Assembly: GCA_902615045.1 (NCBI GenBank)
Contig: CACMNP010000002.1
Span: 1 to 64,000 of the forward strand
Direction: 5' to 3'
DNA length: 64,000 nt
Origin: an uncultured Pelagibacteraceae bacterium
GTDB taxonomy: Bacteria; Pseudomonadota; Alphaproteobacteria; Pelagibacterales; Pelagibacteraceae
Below are positions 1 to 10,405 of this stretch, piece after piece (positions within the stretch are counted from its first letter, which is position 1; each line of letters begins with the position of its first letter). The notes beneath the pieces are model-generated. The model did no database searches. It saw only the letters and a program-made list of their open reading frames with translations, and was not told where the DNA came from. The position numbers and the translations under genes were made by a program.

Positions 1-5
1 AGAAA

Positions 6-419
6 TTGATGAAAGAAAAAATTTTTATAAATAAAACTGGTGGATGTATCTGTGGAAATATAACTTTTAAGGTTAAGCTTGATGAAGTCCCTTTAGTTTT
101 CAATTGTCATTGTATTGATTGCAGAAAAAAAATAGGAGGAATAATGACAATTATACTGCTTAGAGATGGAGCAATAGATATAGATAAGTCTAAATTAAAA
201 ATTTATGAACATGAAGGTGGCAGTGGTAATAAAATTAAAAAACATTTTTGTGGGAAATGTGCTGCTCCTATTTTAACTTATGTAGAAAAGTATAAAAAAT
301 ACTATTTATATGCAGGTTTACTAGACGATATTAGTTTTTTAAATAAAGCAGAGAACATACACTATAAAGAGTCTCATTTTCCATTTATGGAAATAAGCGA
401 AAAAAATACTAAAGTTTAA
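6..419 (+). CDS. GFA-family (glutathione-dependent formaldehyde-activating-like, Mss4-fold) protein
   Basis: ORF with CxCG...FNCHCIDCRKK...FCGKCAAP zinc-cysteine pattern typical of GFA domain. Confidence 0.75.
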   Translation: MMKEKIFINKTGGCICGNITFKVKLDEVPLVFNCHCIDCRKKIGGIMTIILLRDGAIDIDKSKLKIYEHEGGSGNKIKKHFCGKCAAPILTYVEKYKKYYLYAGLLDDISFLNKAENIHYKESHFPFMEISEKNTKV

Positions 420-422
420 ATA

Positions 423-1232
423 CTAATGCATTCTTAAAGTATTGCCGTCTACAGCAATTACTTGTCCTGATATCCTTGGTGCATCATTCGAAATTAAAAA
501 GCTACAAATTCTTCCAATATCCTCTTCATAGACCCATGTATTCATTGAAGTCATTGAAACAAATTCTTTTTCTATTAATTTTTTTGAAACATTTAAAAAT
601 TTCGATTTATCCCTTATTACTCTACCCATTCTATCTCCCTTTATTGTTCCAGGACAAATAGCGTTTACTCTAATTTTAAATTTTCCTAGTTCCATTGCCA
701 GTGTTTTGGTTATACCAACAACAGCCCACTTACTTGCACAGTAAGGGGATCTTAATGGAAATCCAAATATACCTGCAGTTGATGATAAATTTATTATAGC
801 TCCACCTTTATTTTTTTTTAGCATTGGAATTGAATATTTTGAAAAATAAAAATGGCTAATTACGTTTACCTTTAATGTATTTTCCCAATCCTTGCTTTTT
901 AATTTTTCAAGTGTCCCTGTCGGCCCAGCAATTCCAACGTTATTTATTAGAGCATCAATTTTTTTTGTTTTTTTTATTATTTTGCTAAAAAAATTTTTTA
1001 CTTGGTTCTCATCCGAAGCATCACACTGAAATACAAATAATTTTTTATTATTGAGCTTGTGCTTCTTACATTTATTTAGAAAAGTTGAATTGATATCACA
1101 AAGATATACTATTGCACCTTTATCTAAAAATATTTTTGCCGAACTCCATCCAATACCTGAACCTCCTGCAGATATGATTATTTTTTTATTTTTTAAGGTA
1201 ATGCTCATTTTTAATTTTAAAAGATAATTCAA
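423..1232 (-). CDS. SDR-family NAD(P)-dependent oxidoreductase
   Basis: Rossmann SAGGSGIG motif, NNVGIAG, YCASKWA (YxxxK) and C-terminal SGQVIAVDG; the true start may be the internal Met of MSITLKNKK. Confidence 0.85.
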   Translation of the reverse strand: MNYLLKLKMSITLKNKKIIISAGGSGIGWSSAKIFLDKGAIVYLCDINSTFLNKCKKHKLNNKKLFVFQCDASDENQVKNFFSKIIKKTKKIDALINNVGIAGPTGTLEKLKSKDWENTLKVNVISHFYFSKYSIPMLKKNKGGAIINLSSTAGIFGFPLRSPYCASKWAVVGITKTLAMELGKFKIRVNAICPGTIKGDRMGRVIRDKSKFLNVSKKLIEKEFVSMTSMNTWVYEEDIGRICSFLISNDAPRISGQVIAVDGNTLRMH

Positions 1233-1298
1233 ACTAACAAATCTTCCAACTATTAATATGTCAACTAATAATTGAATTGAGCACTAAATTATTTTATA

Positions 1299-2435
1299 TT
1301 GATATTGATTATGCACTCAATTTCAAAAATCTCAAAAAACGGCACTTATCTTCAAGTAATTTGGGATGACGGAAAAGAGAGTAAATTTAATTATATGTGG
1401 CTGAGAGATAATTGTCCTACAGCACACGATAAAGATTCTAGGCATCGAATGTTTAATATTTTAGATGTATCAGAAAATATAAACCCAAAAAAATATAATC
1501 TTAATAGCGATGGTAAATTAGAAATAGAGTGGAGTGAGGGAAATCATGTAAGCCATTATGATATTAGTTGGCTTAGAGAAAATTGTTACACAATTAAAAA
1601 TAACGAAGAGTACAAATCACCTTATCAATTATGGGATAGTAGTTTAGAAAAAAATATTGATAGTATATATATAGATCACAATGAAATTATATCTTCTGAA
1701 GAGGGATTAGTTAAATGGTTAGAGCTTCTTCATTATAAAGGAATAGCAATAGTTTATAATGCTCCAGTAGAAAAAAATTCAGCGTTTCCTGTTTTAAACA
1801 GAATTAGTCATACAAGAGAGACATTTTTTAAAACACCTTTTGAAGTTATAAATATACCAAAACCTAATAACTCAGCTTATACAGCTCATGCACTTCAAAA
1901 TCATATGGATTTACCATGGTTTGAAAATCCTCCTGGGTATCAATTTTTACATTGTTTAGTTAATTCAGCAAAAGGTGGTGACTCATCTGCAGTAGATGCT
2001 TTCGCTGTAGCAGAATATTTAAAGAAAAATGATAAAGATACTTTTGATACGCTAACAAAAATACCTTTAAAGTTTAGAGACAAAGATTACACACAAGAAG
2101 CTCATAGAAGCTTTTATGGCACTGCAATAAGTTTAACAAAAGATGGTGATTATAATGATGTTAGATTTAGCACTGCAACCATGGACGCTTTAGATTGTCA
2201 TCCAGATCAAATGGATAAAGTTTATAAAGCTCATCATAAATTTGGAAAACTTTTACACGATGACAAATTTCAAATAAAATTTAGGCTAAGACCAGGAGAT
2301 ATATATACATTCAATAATAGAAGAGTGCTTCATGGAAGAACTGAATTTGATCCAAATTCTGGACACAGACACCTACAAGGTTATTACATGGATAGAGATG
2401 AAATTGTGGGTAGATTAAATTATCTTAAGAAATAA
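1299..2435 (+). CDS. TauD/gamma-butyrobetaine hydroxylase-like 2-oxoglutarate/Fe(II) dioxygenase with N-terminal DUF971-like domain
   Basis: N-terminal FNYMWLRDNCP motif, HMDLPWFENPPGYQFLHCL (HxD) and NNRRVLHGR distal His; start may be the Met at MHSISK. Confidence 0.85.
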   Translation: MILIMHSISKISKNGTYLQVIWDDGKESKFNYMWLRDNCPTAHDKDSRHRMFNILDVSENINPKKYNLNSDGKLEIEWSEGNHVSHYDISWLRENCYTIKNNEEYKSPYQLWDSSLEKNIDSIYIDHNEIISSEEGLVKWLELLHYKGIAIVYNAPVEKNSAFPVLNRISHTRETFFKTPFEVINIPKPNNSAYTAHALQNHMDLPWFENPPGYQFLHCLVNSAKGGDSSAVDAFAVAEYLKKNDKDTFDTLTKIPLKFRDKDYTQEAHRSFYGTAISLTKDGDYNDVRFSTATMDALDCHPDQMDKVYKAHHKFGKLLHDDKFQIKFRLRPGDIYTFNNRRVLHGRTEFDPNSGHRHLQGYYMDRDEIVGRLNYLKK

Positions 2436-2442
2436 AAAAAAA

Positions 2443-2463
2443 GGGCTTTGAAAATCAAAGCCC
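2443..2463. terminator. Bidirectional rho-independent terminator
   Basis: GGGCTTTGA-AAA-TCAAAGCCC perfect 9-bp stem flanked by A-tract and T-tract between convergent genes. Confidence 0.9.
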
Positions 2464-2489
2464 TTTTTATCTAATTTATTTTAGAGTTA

Positions 2490-3494
2490 TTATGGAAGCC
2501 AACTTTTCCATTTATCTGGATTATTGTCTAACCACTCATTAACAACTTCTTTTACATCTCTTTTCTTAATATCAACTTCAACTAACATTTTAGCTTGGTC
2601 AATATTTTGTAAAGACATTTTTTCAAAGAACTTCTTAGCATCAGCATGTTCTGCACTAGCAAAAGTAGCTGGGTTTCCATAGTTCATAGTGTAATCTTTT
2701 GCCCAACCAGTTGCTGGCCATGCAGCAGTTCCACAATCTTTCCAGTTATTTGCTTCAGTGAAGCTGTCACAAGTTTTGTGTTCTGGAAGTTGTACACCAA
2801 CCATATCATACTCACCAAAGAACCAATGAGGTGACCATAGATAAAGTAGGAATGGCTCTTTACGCATGTAAGCAGCTTTTGCTTCTGCGATAGCAGCAGC
2901 TTCTGTTCCAAGTTCATCAGCTTGGAAGTCTATTCCTAAAAGATCAAGTCTTTTTTGGTCATGACAGTTCCAACCTGCAACCGGACATCCAATAAGTCTA
3001 CCTCTCTTACCACTTTCAATTGTTGCAAATTTAGCTTTGTGTTTATTTAAATCTTTCCAAGTTTTAATACCTAGTTCCTCAGCAGCATATCTTGGTATCC
3101 AGTAGTCTGACATACCGATTATTCCTGCTGTTCCAAGTAAGTCCACACTTCCATCACCATTGTATGTACCAACGACTTTACCTTCGTATATTAAGTCCTC
3201 TTTTAACATAACAGTGTCAGCTTCAGCGTAACTTGGCCAACTTTCGCAAGCGAAGTCTAACTCACCTGCAGCGATTGCTTCCCATAAACCAGTTCCTGAA
3301 GGAAATACAGTTTGTTTAATTTTGTATCCCATTTCTCTTTCAAGAATTGCTACGGCAACTTCGCACGTAATTATCCCACCAGTCCAATCTGCTATAGCTG
3401 CGTGAAGTCTTTTAGCTGCATTGGCTTGACCAAAGCTTCCGATTAACAGAGCTACAGAAAGAATTAGTGCTGATATCTTTTTTGATAACTTCAT
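2490..3494 (-). CDS. proX: Glycine betaine/proline-type ABC transporter substrate-binding protein
   Basis: Signal peptide; OpuAC-like sequence (ADWTGGIITCEVAVAILEREMGY..., WSPHWFFGEYDMVGVQLPE); adjacent to ProW/ProV-like genes. Confidence 0.85.
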   Translation of the reverse strand: MKLSKKISALILSVALLIGSFGQANAAKRLHAAIADWTGGIITCEVAVAILEREMGYKIKQTVFPSGTGLWEAIAAGELDFACESWPSYAEADTVMLKEDLIYEGKVVGTYNGDGSVDLLGTAGIIGMSDYWIPRYAAEELGIKTWKDLNKHKAKFATIESGKRGRLIGCPVAGWNCHDQKRLDLLGIDFQADELGTEAAAIAEAKAAYMRKEPFLLYLWSPHWFFGEYDMVGVQLPEHKTCDSFTEANNWKDCGTAAWPATGWAKDYTMNYGNPATFASAEHADAKKFFEKMSLQNIDQAKMLVEVDIKKRDVKEVVNEWLDNNPDKWKSWLP

Positions 3495-3580
3495 TTATTT
3501 CCTCTCTTTTTAATTAATTAAAAACACATCTTAGATCAAAATGTATTGGTATGTAAACCACGCAAATAGTACTATTTGTC

Positions 3581-5701
3581 TTAGCTTATTAAGCCTAAAG
3601 CTTCTCTTTGTTTCTTAGTCCACGCAAGTGTAATTCTATCAATAATAATAGCTAGTAATACTATTCCAATACCAGCTGCTAATCCTCTTCCAGTATCTGA
3701 TCTTGCAAGACCATTAAAGACTTCTAGACCTAAGCCCTTACCACCAATAAGCGGTGTAACTATTTGCATAGCAAAAGCCATAATTACAGTCTGATTAAAT
3801 CCAATAACTAAACTTGGAATAGCTAAAGGAAATTTAACTTTATTTAATGTTTGAATAAGTGTTCCGCCAAATGATCTCGATACTTCAGAGTAAGTACCAG
3901 AAACCTGTGTTAAACCTAGTGATGTTAATCGAATTATTGGTGGAATTGAATATATTACAGTTGCAAGAACAGCTGACACTGTTCCACCACCAAAAAACAT
4001 TAGAACAGGAATTAAATAACAGAAATAAGGAAGTGTTTGCATTGCATCTAACACAACGTTCTGAATATTTCTAAATCTTTCATTGTAAGATGCAATTATT
4101 CCAAGAGGAACTCCTATAACAAAACACAGCACAACAGACACAAGTACTGATGATAAAGTTATCATTGATTGTGTCCATATTCCACATGCACCAATAAATA
4201 GAAGAAGGACTGCTGTAATTATTGCAAATCTTATTCCAACAGTTACGTAACCTAAAGCAGAAAATACTGCTAATGTATACCACCAAGGTATTTGAGTTAG
4301 AAAAACATCTAAAGGTCTTAACAAATTTAAATAAACAAATGCCCTTAAACCTTTTGCAAAAGAAATAAATCCTGGATTTACAGTTAAGCTTTCCACTGCA
4401 TTAGTAATTGGTTGTCTTATTGATAATTTCCATTCTTTTGGAAATGTTCCTATTTCTAAAAAGTAATGATCTATAAATGCAATTAGGAATAAAACTAAAA
4501 AATAAGGAATAACATAATATCTTTTGCTAATAAATTCACCGATGTTTTCAGCTGTAGTTTTATTAAAAACTGAAACTAAGACTCTAAATACTGTTGCGAT
4601 AGCAGATGTAACTGTTTGACATATGATTTTTAAAATTTTATTTCCAAAACTTAATGGCATTTCTAAAATTTTTGCGATTTGATATTTTTCCCAACTTTGA
4701 GGAAGTAAATAAAATCTTTGAACATCTGAAGGAAGTCTTTCTTTATCCTTGCTAAACGCTAAACTAAATCTATCAAACATTATCGCCATAAATAAAATAC
4801 ATAGTCCACCTTCCATTGCCCAACCAACATCCAATCTTCTTATTGCTTGCCAAACTTGACCGCCAATACCTTCGGCACCTATAAAACATGCAAGAACCAC
4901 TAAGGCTAATGCCATCATTATTACTTGGTTAATACCCATCATTATACTTGGTAAAGATAATGGAATTTTAATTTTAAATAACAATTGAAGTTTACTTGAA
5001 CCAAATGAAGTTGCTGATTCAATAGTTTGAGCTGGCACTTGTCTTATACCAGTGTTTGTCAATCTTATTATTGGAGGCATTGCATATATCATTGTAGCTA
5101 ATATTGCTGGGGCACCTCCTATCCCAAAAAAAAATAATGCTGGGAACAAATATACAAATGCTGGCATTACTTGCATAGTATCTAATACTGGCTTCATGAA
5201 ATTTTCAAATCTATTACTTTGTGAACACAAGACGCCCAGTATAAATCCAAAAAATACACATAATAAAACTGACAGACCCATCAATGCAACTGTTTGTAAG
5301 GATGGTTCCCACATTCCAGTTGCTCCCCAAAAATAAACTACAAAAGAAGAATAAATTCCCAATCTCAAGCCACCTGCAATAATGCAAGGTATTACAATTA
5401 TTGCAGCTATCAAAATCCAAGGAGACTCAAGCAAAAAGTCTTCTAAAAAATAATAAGTTTCTTTTATATAGCTTGCTATAATTTTAGTGACCCATCTGTA
5501 ATTTTTTTTTAAATAATCTTCTCCATCGTTCACCCAAGCTGTAAATGTAAATTTATCAGTGACTTCTTTAGGAAATTTTGAAGGCCCTTCACTTTGAGTA
5601 GATAGCCAGAGTGCTACCAAAAAAACAACTCCAATAATTACATAAGTTATTATGTTTTTTGATTGATTTGATTTATCTATTAAATCAGTTCTAGTAGCCA
5701 T
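3581..5701 (-). CDS. proW: Betaine/proline-type ABC transporter permease, two fused permease domains
   Basis: 706 aa with two similar BPD_transp_1 modules (GVLCSQSNRFENFMKPVLDTMQVMPAFVYLFPALFFFGIGGAPAILATMIYAMPPIIRLT and GIIASYNERFRNIQNVVLDAMQTLPYFCYLIPVLMFFGGGTVSAVLATVIYSIPPIIRLT). Confidence 0.9.
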   Translation of the reverse strand: MATRTDLIDKSNQSKNIITYVIIGVVFLVALWLSTQSEGPSKFPKEVTDKFTFTAWVNDGEDYLKKNYRWVTKIIASYIKETYYFLEDFLLESPWILIAAIIVIPCIIAGGLRLGIYSSFVVYFWGATGMWEPSLQTVALMGLSVLLCVFFGFILGVLCSQSNRFENFMKPVLDTMQVMPAFVYLFPALFFFGIGGAPAILATMIYAMPPIIRLTNTGIRQVPAQTIESATSFGSSKLQLLFKIKIPLSLPSIMMGINQVIMMALALVVLACFIGAEGIGGQVWQAIRRLDVGWAMEGGLCILFMAIMFDRFSLAFSKDKERLPSDVQRFYLLPQSWEKYQIAKILEMPLSFGNKILKIICQTVTSAIATVFRVLVSVFNKTTAENIGEFISKRYYVIPYFLVLFLIAFIDHYFLEIGTFPKEWKLSIRQPITNAVESLTVNPGFISFAKGLRAFVYLNLLRPLDVFLTQIPWWYTLAVFSALGYVTVGIRFAIITAVLLLFIGACGIWTQSMITLSSVLVSVVLCFVIGVPLGIIASYNERFRNIQNVVLDAMQTLPYFCYLIPVLMFFGGGTVSAVLATVIYSIPPIIRLTSLGLTQVSGTYSEVSRSFGGTLIQTLNKVKFPLAIPSLVIGFNQTVIMAFAMQIVTPLIGGKGLGLEVFNGLARSDTGRGLAAGIGIVLLAIIIDRITLAWTKKQREALGLIS

Positions 5702-5778
5702 GTTCGCAAGTTAAAATAAATAATTTTACATTTAAAGTAAAATATTGTCTATTTTTGGGGTAATATTATTTATTAAAA

Positions 5779-6825
5779 ATGGCTGTAGAACAAAAAATCA
5801 CTTGTACAAATATATGGAAGTTATTTGGACCAGACGAAAAAAGAATTATTAAAAACCTTGATAAAAATTTAAGTATTAAGGAAGTTCAAGAAAAGACAGG
5901 ACATGTTGTTGCTGTAAAAGATGTCAGTTTCTCAATTCAAAAAGGTGAAACATTTGTAGTAATGGGATTATCTGGTAGTGGAAAATCAACACTAGTGAGA
6001 TGTATTTCGAGATTGATTGAACCAACAGCTGGCATAGTGAAAATGGATGATGTTGAAGTTACAAAAATGAGTGCAAGTGAATTATTAGAATTAAGAAGAA
6101 ATAAAATGAGCATGGTTTTCCAACATTTTGGTTTATTTCCTCATAGGACAGTCCTAGAAAATATTGGTTATGGATTAGAAGTAAGGGGAACAAAAAAAGA
6201 TATAAGAACAGAAAAGTCAATGGAAGTTTTAAAAATGGTTGGCTTAGATGGTTGGCATAATAATTATCCAAGAGAATTATCTGGAGGTATGCAGCAAAGG
6301 GTAGGACTTGCAAGAGCACTAGCTGTGGATCCTGAAATATTAATTTTTGATGAACCTTTTTCAGCATTGGACCCTTTGATTAGAAGAGAGATGCAAGATG
6401 AGCTTTTAAAGATCCAAGAAAAGCTTCAAAAAACTATGGTATTTATAACTCACGACTTTTTAGAGGCAATTAAAATGGGAGACCACATTGCGATCATGAA
6501 AGATGGAGAAGTTTCTCAAGTGGGTACACCTGAAGAAATTGTATCTAATCCGAAAGATCAATATGTTAAAGATTTTTGTGAAGATGTTCCTAAATATAAA
6601 GTATTAAGTGCAGGCAAAGTCATGAGAACTGAGTGCTGCAATGAAACAAAAAATTTATTTGAGAATGGAAAAGATAATATTTTAGATAATTCTAAAATTG
6701 AAAATTTGATAGATAGGCTAATTGATAATGATAAAACTTATCCAGTAGTTTGTAATGAAAGTGGAAAGCTATTAGGTGAAATAGACAGAGTAATAGTCAT
6801 GAAATCTATGAGATCAAATCAATAA
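5779..6825 (+). CDS. proV: Glycine betaine/proline-type ABC transporter ATP-binding protein
   Basis: Walker A GLSGSGKST, signature LSGGMQQRVGLARA, Walker B ILIFDEPFSALDP; divergent from proW. Confidence 0.9.
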   Translation: MAVEQKITCTNIWKLFGPDEKRIIKNLDKNLSIKEVQEKTGHVVAVKDVSFSIQKGETFVVMGLSGSGKSTLVRCISRLIEPTAGIVKMDDVEVTKMSASELLELRRNKMSMVFQHFGLFPHRTVLENIGYGLEVRGTKKDIRTEKSMEVLKMVGLDGWHNNYPRELSGGMQQRVGLARALAVDPEILIFDEPFSALDPLIRREMQDELLKIQEKLQKTMVFITHDFLEAIKMGDHIAIMKDGEVSQVGTPEEIVSNPKDQYVKDFCEDVPKYKVLSAGKVMRTECCNETKNLFENGKDNILDNSKIENLIDRLIDNDKTYPVVCNESGKLLGEIDRVIVMKSMRSNQ

Positions 6826-7751
6826 ATTTGCTTATTACCTTCTATTGATTTCTTTTTAATATTATCTCTCCATATAATAATCATACCAGCAAAAATAATT
6901 ACTATTACTCCAGGAAATAGTTGGCTCCATGGAGCTTCATTAAAGAAAATCCAACCAAGAATAAAAGATGACGGTATCCCAAGATACTCAAATGAAGCTA
7001 TTTTACTTGCTGAAATTAAACGGTAAGAATAAATAAACAATATTGCTGCTGTACCACCCAAAACTCCAGTCATTGTCATTAAAATAAAATCTTTAAAATT
7101 TTTAATTTCAACATGTCCTGTAGTTACAAAAAATAAAAGTAAACCACCAATGACATTAAATATCAATGTGTATAACTGAATTTTTGCAGTTGAATGATTG
7201 CCTTGAATGAATTTTAAAATTATGACAGTGAAAGCCCATGCTATAGCGGTTAGAATTGGAAAAATTGAGTACAAACTAAAAATTTCACTTGTTGGTTTCA
7301 TTATCATAACTACACCAACAAAACCAATTATAACTGCTGACCATCTGTAAATACCAATTTTTTCACTCAATAAAATTATTGATAGTATTACTATGAAGAA
7401 AGGTGACGAAAAGGTTAGCGTCATTGCTGTTGCAAATTCCAGATTTACTACTGAGATAAAAATGAATACATTCATAGAAAGAAAACATATTCCTCTCAAG
7501 CAACTCAATATCAAAAACTTATTTCCCAAGTTTTTGAATATTGTTGAAAATTCATTTGTGAATAAGATCAATAATAACAAAGGTATAATTGCTGCTACAT
7601 TTCTAAATAAAGTTAATTGAATTATTGAGTATTCATCACCTAAAAATTTAATAATAACCATGTAAAGATCTATACATAAAATTGCTAAGAGCATTGTAGC
7701 AATTGCTAAATATGTTTTTTTTAGATCTGTTTTTTCAGATGAAATTTTCAT
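6819..7751 (-). CDS. DMT superfamily (EamA) transporter
   Basis: About 10 hydrophobic segments; EamA-like repeats (FSSPFFIVILSIILLSEKIGIYRWSAVIIGFVGVVMIMKP). Confidence 0.85.
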   Translation of the reverse strand: MKISSEKTDLKKTYLAIATMLLAILCIDLYMVIIKFLGDEYSIIQLTLFRNVAAIIPLLLLILFTNEFSTIFKNLGNKFLILSCLRGICFLSMNVFIFISVVNLEFATAMTLTFSSPFFIVILSIILLSEKIGIYRWSAVIIGFVGVVMIMKPTSEIFSLYSIFPILTAIAWAFTVIILKFIQGNHSTAKIQLYTLIFNVIGGLLLFFVTTGHVEIKNFKDFILMTMTGVLGGTAAILFIYSYRLISASKIASFEYLGIPSSFILGWIFFNEAPWSQLFPGVIVIIFAGMIIIWRDNIKKKSIEGNKQIY

Positions 7752-7789
7752 TTAATAATATTGAAATTAGTATAAGTTTTTAAAATATT

Positions 7790-8980
7790 ATGCAAAATTT
7801 TAAGCTTAATGAAGAATTTTTATTAAATAATCAGGATTGGACATTCCCAACTTTTACAGCTTATGGACCTGGAAGATTTAAAGAAATTGGAAAGTTTTGT
7901 AAAAATTTTAAAATAAATAATGCATTAATCGTTACTGATAGTGGTAGTGTAAATTTACCATTTATAAGTGATTTACAAAATTTACTTAATGATTCAAAAA
8001 TCAAATCAGATATTTATTCAAATATATCGCCAAATCCTAGAGATGATGAAATAGATTCTGGATGTAAAAAATTTCGTGAAGGCAACCATGATGCAATAAT
8101 TGCAATAGGCGGTGGAAGTGCAATGGATGGAGGAAAAGCAATTTCTCTTACAGTTGATAGCGGTGTGCCTTTATGGGATTTTGAATTTGAAAAAGAGCCA
8201 CCAAAACTAACTATGGAAAATCCTTTTCCAAAAATAATTACTATTCCAACTACAGCAGGAACAGGTGCTGAAACAGAAGTTACTGCCATGGTCACTCATC
8301 TTGAAAAAGGAATGAAATTTTGTTTATGGCATCCAGATGCCCGACCATGTTTAGCTTTAGTAGATCCAGAGCTAACTTTAAAATTACCGGCTAATCTTAC
8401 TGCTTGGACCGGTATAGATGCAATGATACATGCAATTGAAGGTTATAGTGTTCCTATGTTTCATCCACTTTGTGATGGTTCTGCATTAGAAAGTTTAAAT
8501 TTAATTTCAAAATCACTTTATGCAGCTGTCGAAGAACCTGATAATCTTTTAGCGAGAGGAGGAATGATTATAGGATCTTATTTGGGTGGAATAGCTTTCT
8601 TAAAAGGCCTAGGTTTAGTTCATGCAATTTCGCACATGGTTGGTGCTGAATATAATACTCATCATGGATTGACTAATGCAATTATACTTCCTGCAGTCAT
8701 GAAATATAATTTACCTGGATTAGAAGAAAAAGTAAAAAGAATGTCAGAGGCCATGCAATTTGAAAACCATTCAATTGAAAGTTTTCAAGACAACTTAAAT
8801 ATAATTCTAGATAGATTAAAAATCCCTAAAGGATTAAATGAATTAGGAGTGCCAGAAGATTGCCAAGAGAGAATAGCAAAGAAATCAATGTTAGACCAAG
8901 CTTATGGACAAAATCCTAAAAAGGCATCATTAGATGAGGTCAAGACTTTAGTTTTAGAAAGTATTAGACAAGCAAGATAG
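7790..8980 (+). CDS. Iron-containing alcohol dehydrogenase
   Basis: IGGGSAMDGGKA, PTTAGTGAE, TAWTGIDAMIHAIEGY, HAISHMVGAEYNTHHG motifs. Confidence 0.9.
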   Translation: MQNFKLNEEFLLNNQDWTFPTFTAYGPGRFKEIGKFCKNFKINNALIVTDSGSVNLPFISDLQNLLNDSKIKSDIYSNISPNPRDDEIDSGCKKFREGNHDAIIAIGGGSAMDGGKAISLTVDSGVPLWDFEFEKEPPKLTMENPFPKIITIPTTAGTGAETEVTAMVTHLEKGMKFCLWHPDARPCLALVDPELTLKLPANLTAWTGIDAMIHAIEGYSVPMFHPLCDGSALESLNLISKSLYAAVEEPDNLLARGGMIIGSYLGGIAFLKGLGLVHAISHMVGAEYNTHHGLTNAIILPAVMKYNLPGLEEKVKRMSEAMQFENHSIESFQDNLNIILDRLKIPKGLNELGVPEDCQERIAKKSMLDQAYGQNPKKASLDEVKTLVLESIRQAR

Positions 8981-8990
8981 GTTTAATTAA

Positions 8991-10403
8991 GTGCTTGAGA
9001 ATTTTTCTGTCCATCAAATAATTTCAAAAATAAAAAAAAGAGAAATTAAAATAGTAGAGGTACTAAATTTCTATTTAGATAGAATAAATAAATTCAATCC
9101 AAAATTAAATGCTATTATTTCACATATAGATGAAACAAAAATTACTGAAGAAGCAAAATTAAAAGATGAAAATTTTAATAGTGATAATGACAAAGATGAT
9201 ATTTATGGACTTCCAATTGCTGTTAAAGAATTATTTGATATTAAAAACGAGGTAACATGCTATGGATATAAAGAGTTATTAAAAAATATACCAAAACAGG
9301 ACTCTTTATTAGTAGATAATTATAGAAAAAACACAATTTTAATTGGTAAAACAAATCTCTCTGAATTTGCTGTTGGTTGTCATACTACTAACAGAGTTTA
9401 TGGAGCAACTTCAAATGTTTATGATCATAGTAAGTCAGCGGGAGGGTCTTCTGGTGGTGCAGCAGCAGCTGTTGCAGCAAATTTAATTCCTTTTGCAGAT
9501 GGCACAGATATGATGGGATCTTGTAGAAACCCAGCAGCATTTGCAAATATTTATGGATTAAGACCAACACCTGGTGCGATTGCAGAAGATAGATTTGAAA
9601 TTAAAAATTTAAAAGATTTTCCTTTAATATCTACAACTGGATGTTTTGCTAGGACTCCCAATGACATGGAATTTTTATTTAACTATATAAAAGGGAAGAA
9701 TGTAAAGGATAAATTATCTTTCGATCTTGAAGATATAAATATTAAAAAACTTTCAGATTTAAAAATTGGATGGTGCATTGATCTAAACGAACAATATAAG
9801 TATGAAGATGGAGTCATTGACTTATGTGAAAATATTTTAAAAAAATTACAGTCAAATAATTTAAATATTGAAGATTTAAAAACTGAAATTAATTCAGAAG
9901 AATTGTGGTATTCTTGGACAATATTAAGAGCCAAATTTTTGTATGAAAACTTTTTGTTATATAATTTAAAAAATTTAAATGAATTACCTTCTCAAGCATA
10001 TTGGGAATATGAAAAAGGGAAAAGCATCAAAACAAACGATGTTTTAAAAGCAATAGAAATAAGAAATAAATATATGGATAAAATACAAAACCTATTTAAA
10101 CATTATGATTTTTTAGCATTACCTTCGGCTCAACTATTTCCTTTTGAAAAGAACCTAAACAATCCAGAATTTATCAATGATAATAAAATTGACACTTATC
10201 ATAGATATATGGAAGTCTATACATTATCAAGTTTGCTTGGTTTGCCAACTATATCTATTCCAGTTGGTTTTAATAATAAAGGGCTACCAATGGGAATGCA
10301 GATTATAGCAAATGTTAAAGAAGATAATAAACTAATTAACTTTGCCAAATCTTATGAAGAAATTTTTAACTTTTCAAAATTTAAACCAGAATTAACGGAA
10401 TAA
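8991..10403 (+). CDS. Amidase-signature family amidase
   Basis: GKTNLSEFAVG, SAGGSSGGAAAAVAANL, DGTDMMGSCRNPAAFANIYGLRPT amidase signature. Confidence 0.88.
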   Translation: MLENFSVHQIISKIKKREIKIVEVLNFYLDRINKFNPKLNAIISHIDETKITEEAKLKDENFNSDNDKDDIYGLPIAVKELFDIKNEVTCYGYKELLKNIPKQDSLLVDNYRKNTILIGKTNLSEFAVGCHTTNRVYGATSNVYDHSKSAGGSSGGAAAAVAANLIPFADGTDMMGSCRNPAAFANIYGLRPTPGAIAEDRFEIKNLKDFPLISTTGCFARTPNDMEFLFNYIKGKNVKDKLSFDLEDINIKKLSDLKIGWCIDLNEQYKYEDGVIDLCENILKKLQSNNLNIEDLKTEINSEELWYSWTILRAKFLYENFLLYNLKNLNELPSQAYWEYEKGKSIKTNDVLKAIEIRNKYMDKIQNLFKHYDFLALPSAQLFPFEKNLNNPEFINDNKIDTYHRYMEVYTLSSLLGLPTISIPVGFNNKGLPMGMQIIANVKEDNKLINFAKSYEEIFNFSKFKPELTE

Positions 10404-10405
10404 TA

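Noticed and set aside
476-661. Small + ORF opposite the SDR gene
   Set aside because: Antisense to a strongly supported CDS; low-complexity AT-rich peptide; no family features.
2684-2917. Minus-strand ORF inside proX in another frame (and + ORF 2646..2834)
   Set aside because: Fully nested in a well-supported gene; typical spurious overlap ORFs.
5052-5336. 94-aa + ORF opposite proW
   Set aside because: Antisense shadow of the conserved permease codons; also 3859..4074, 4080..4286 and 5214..5420 rejected for the same reason.
8014-8295. 93-aa minus ORF opposite the iron alcohol dehydrogenase
   Set aside because: Antisense to conserved motif region; composition mirrors the sense gene.
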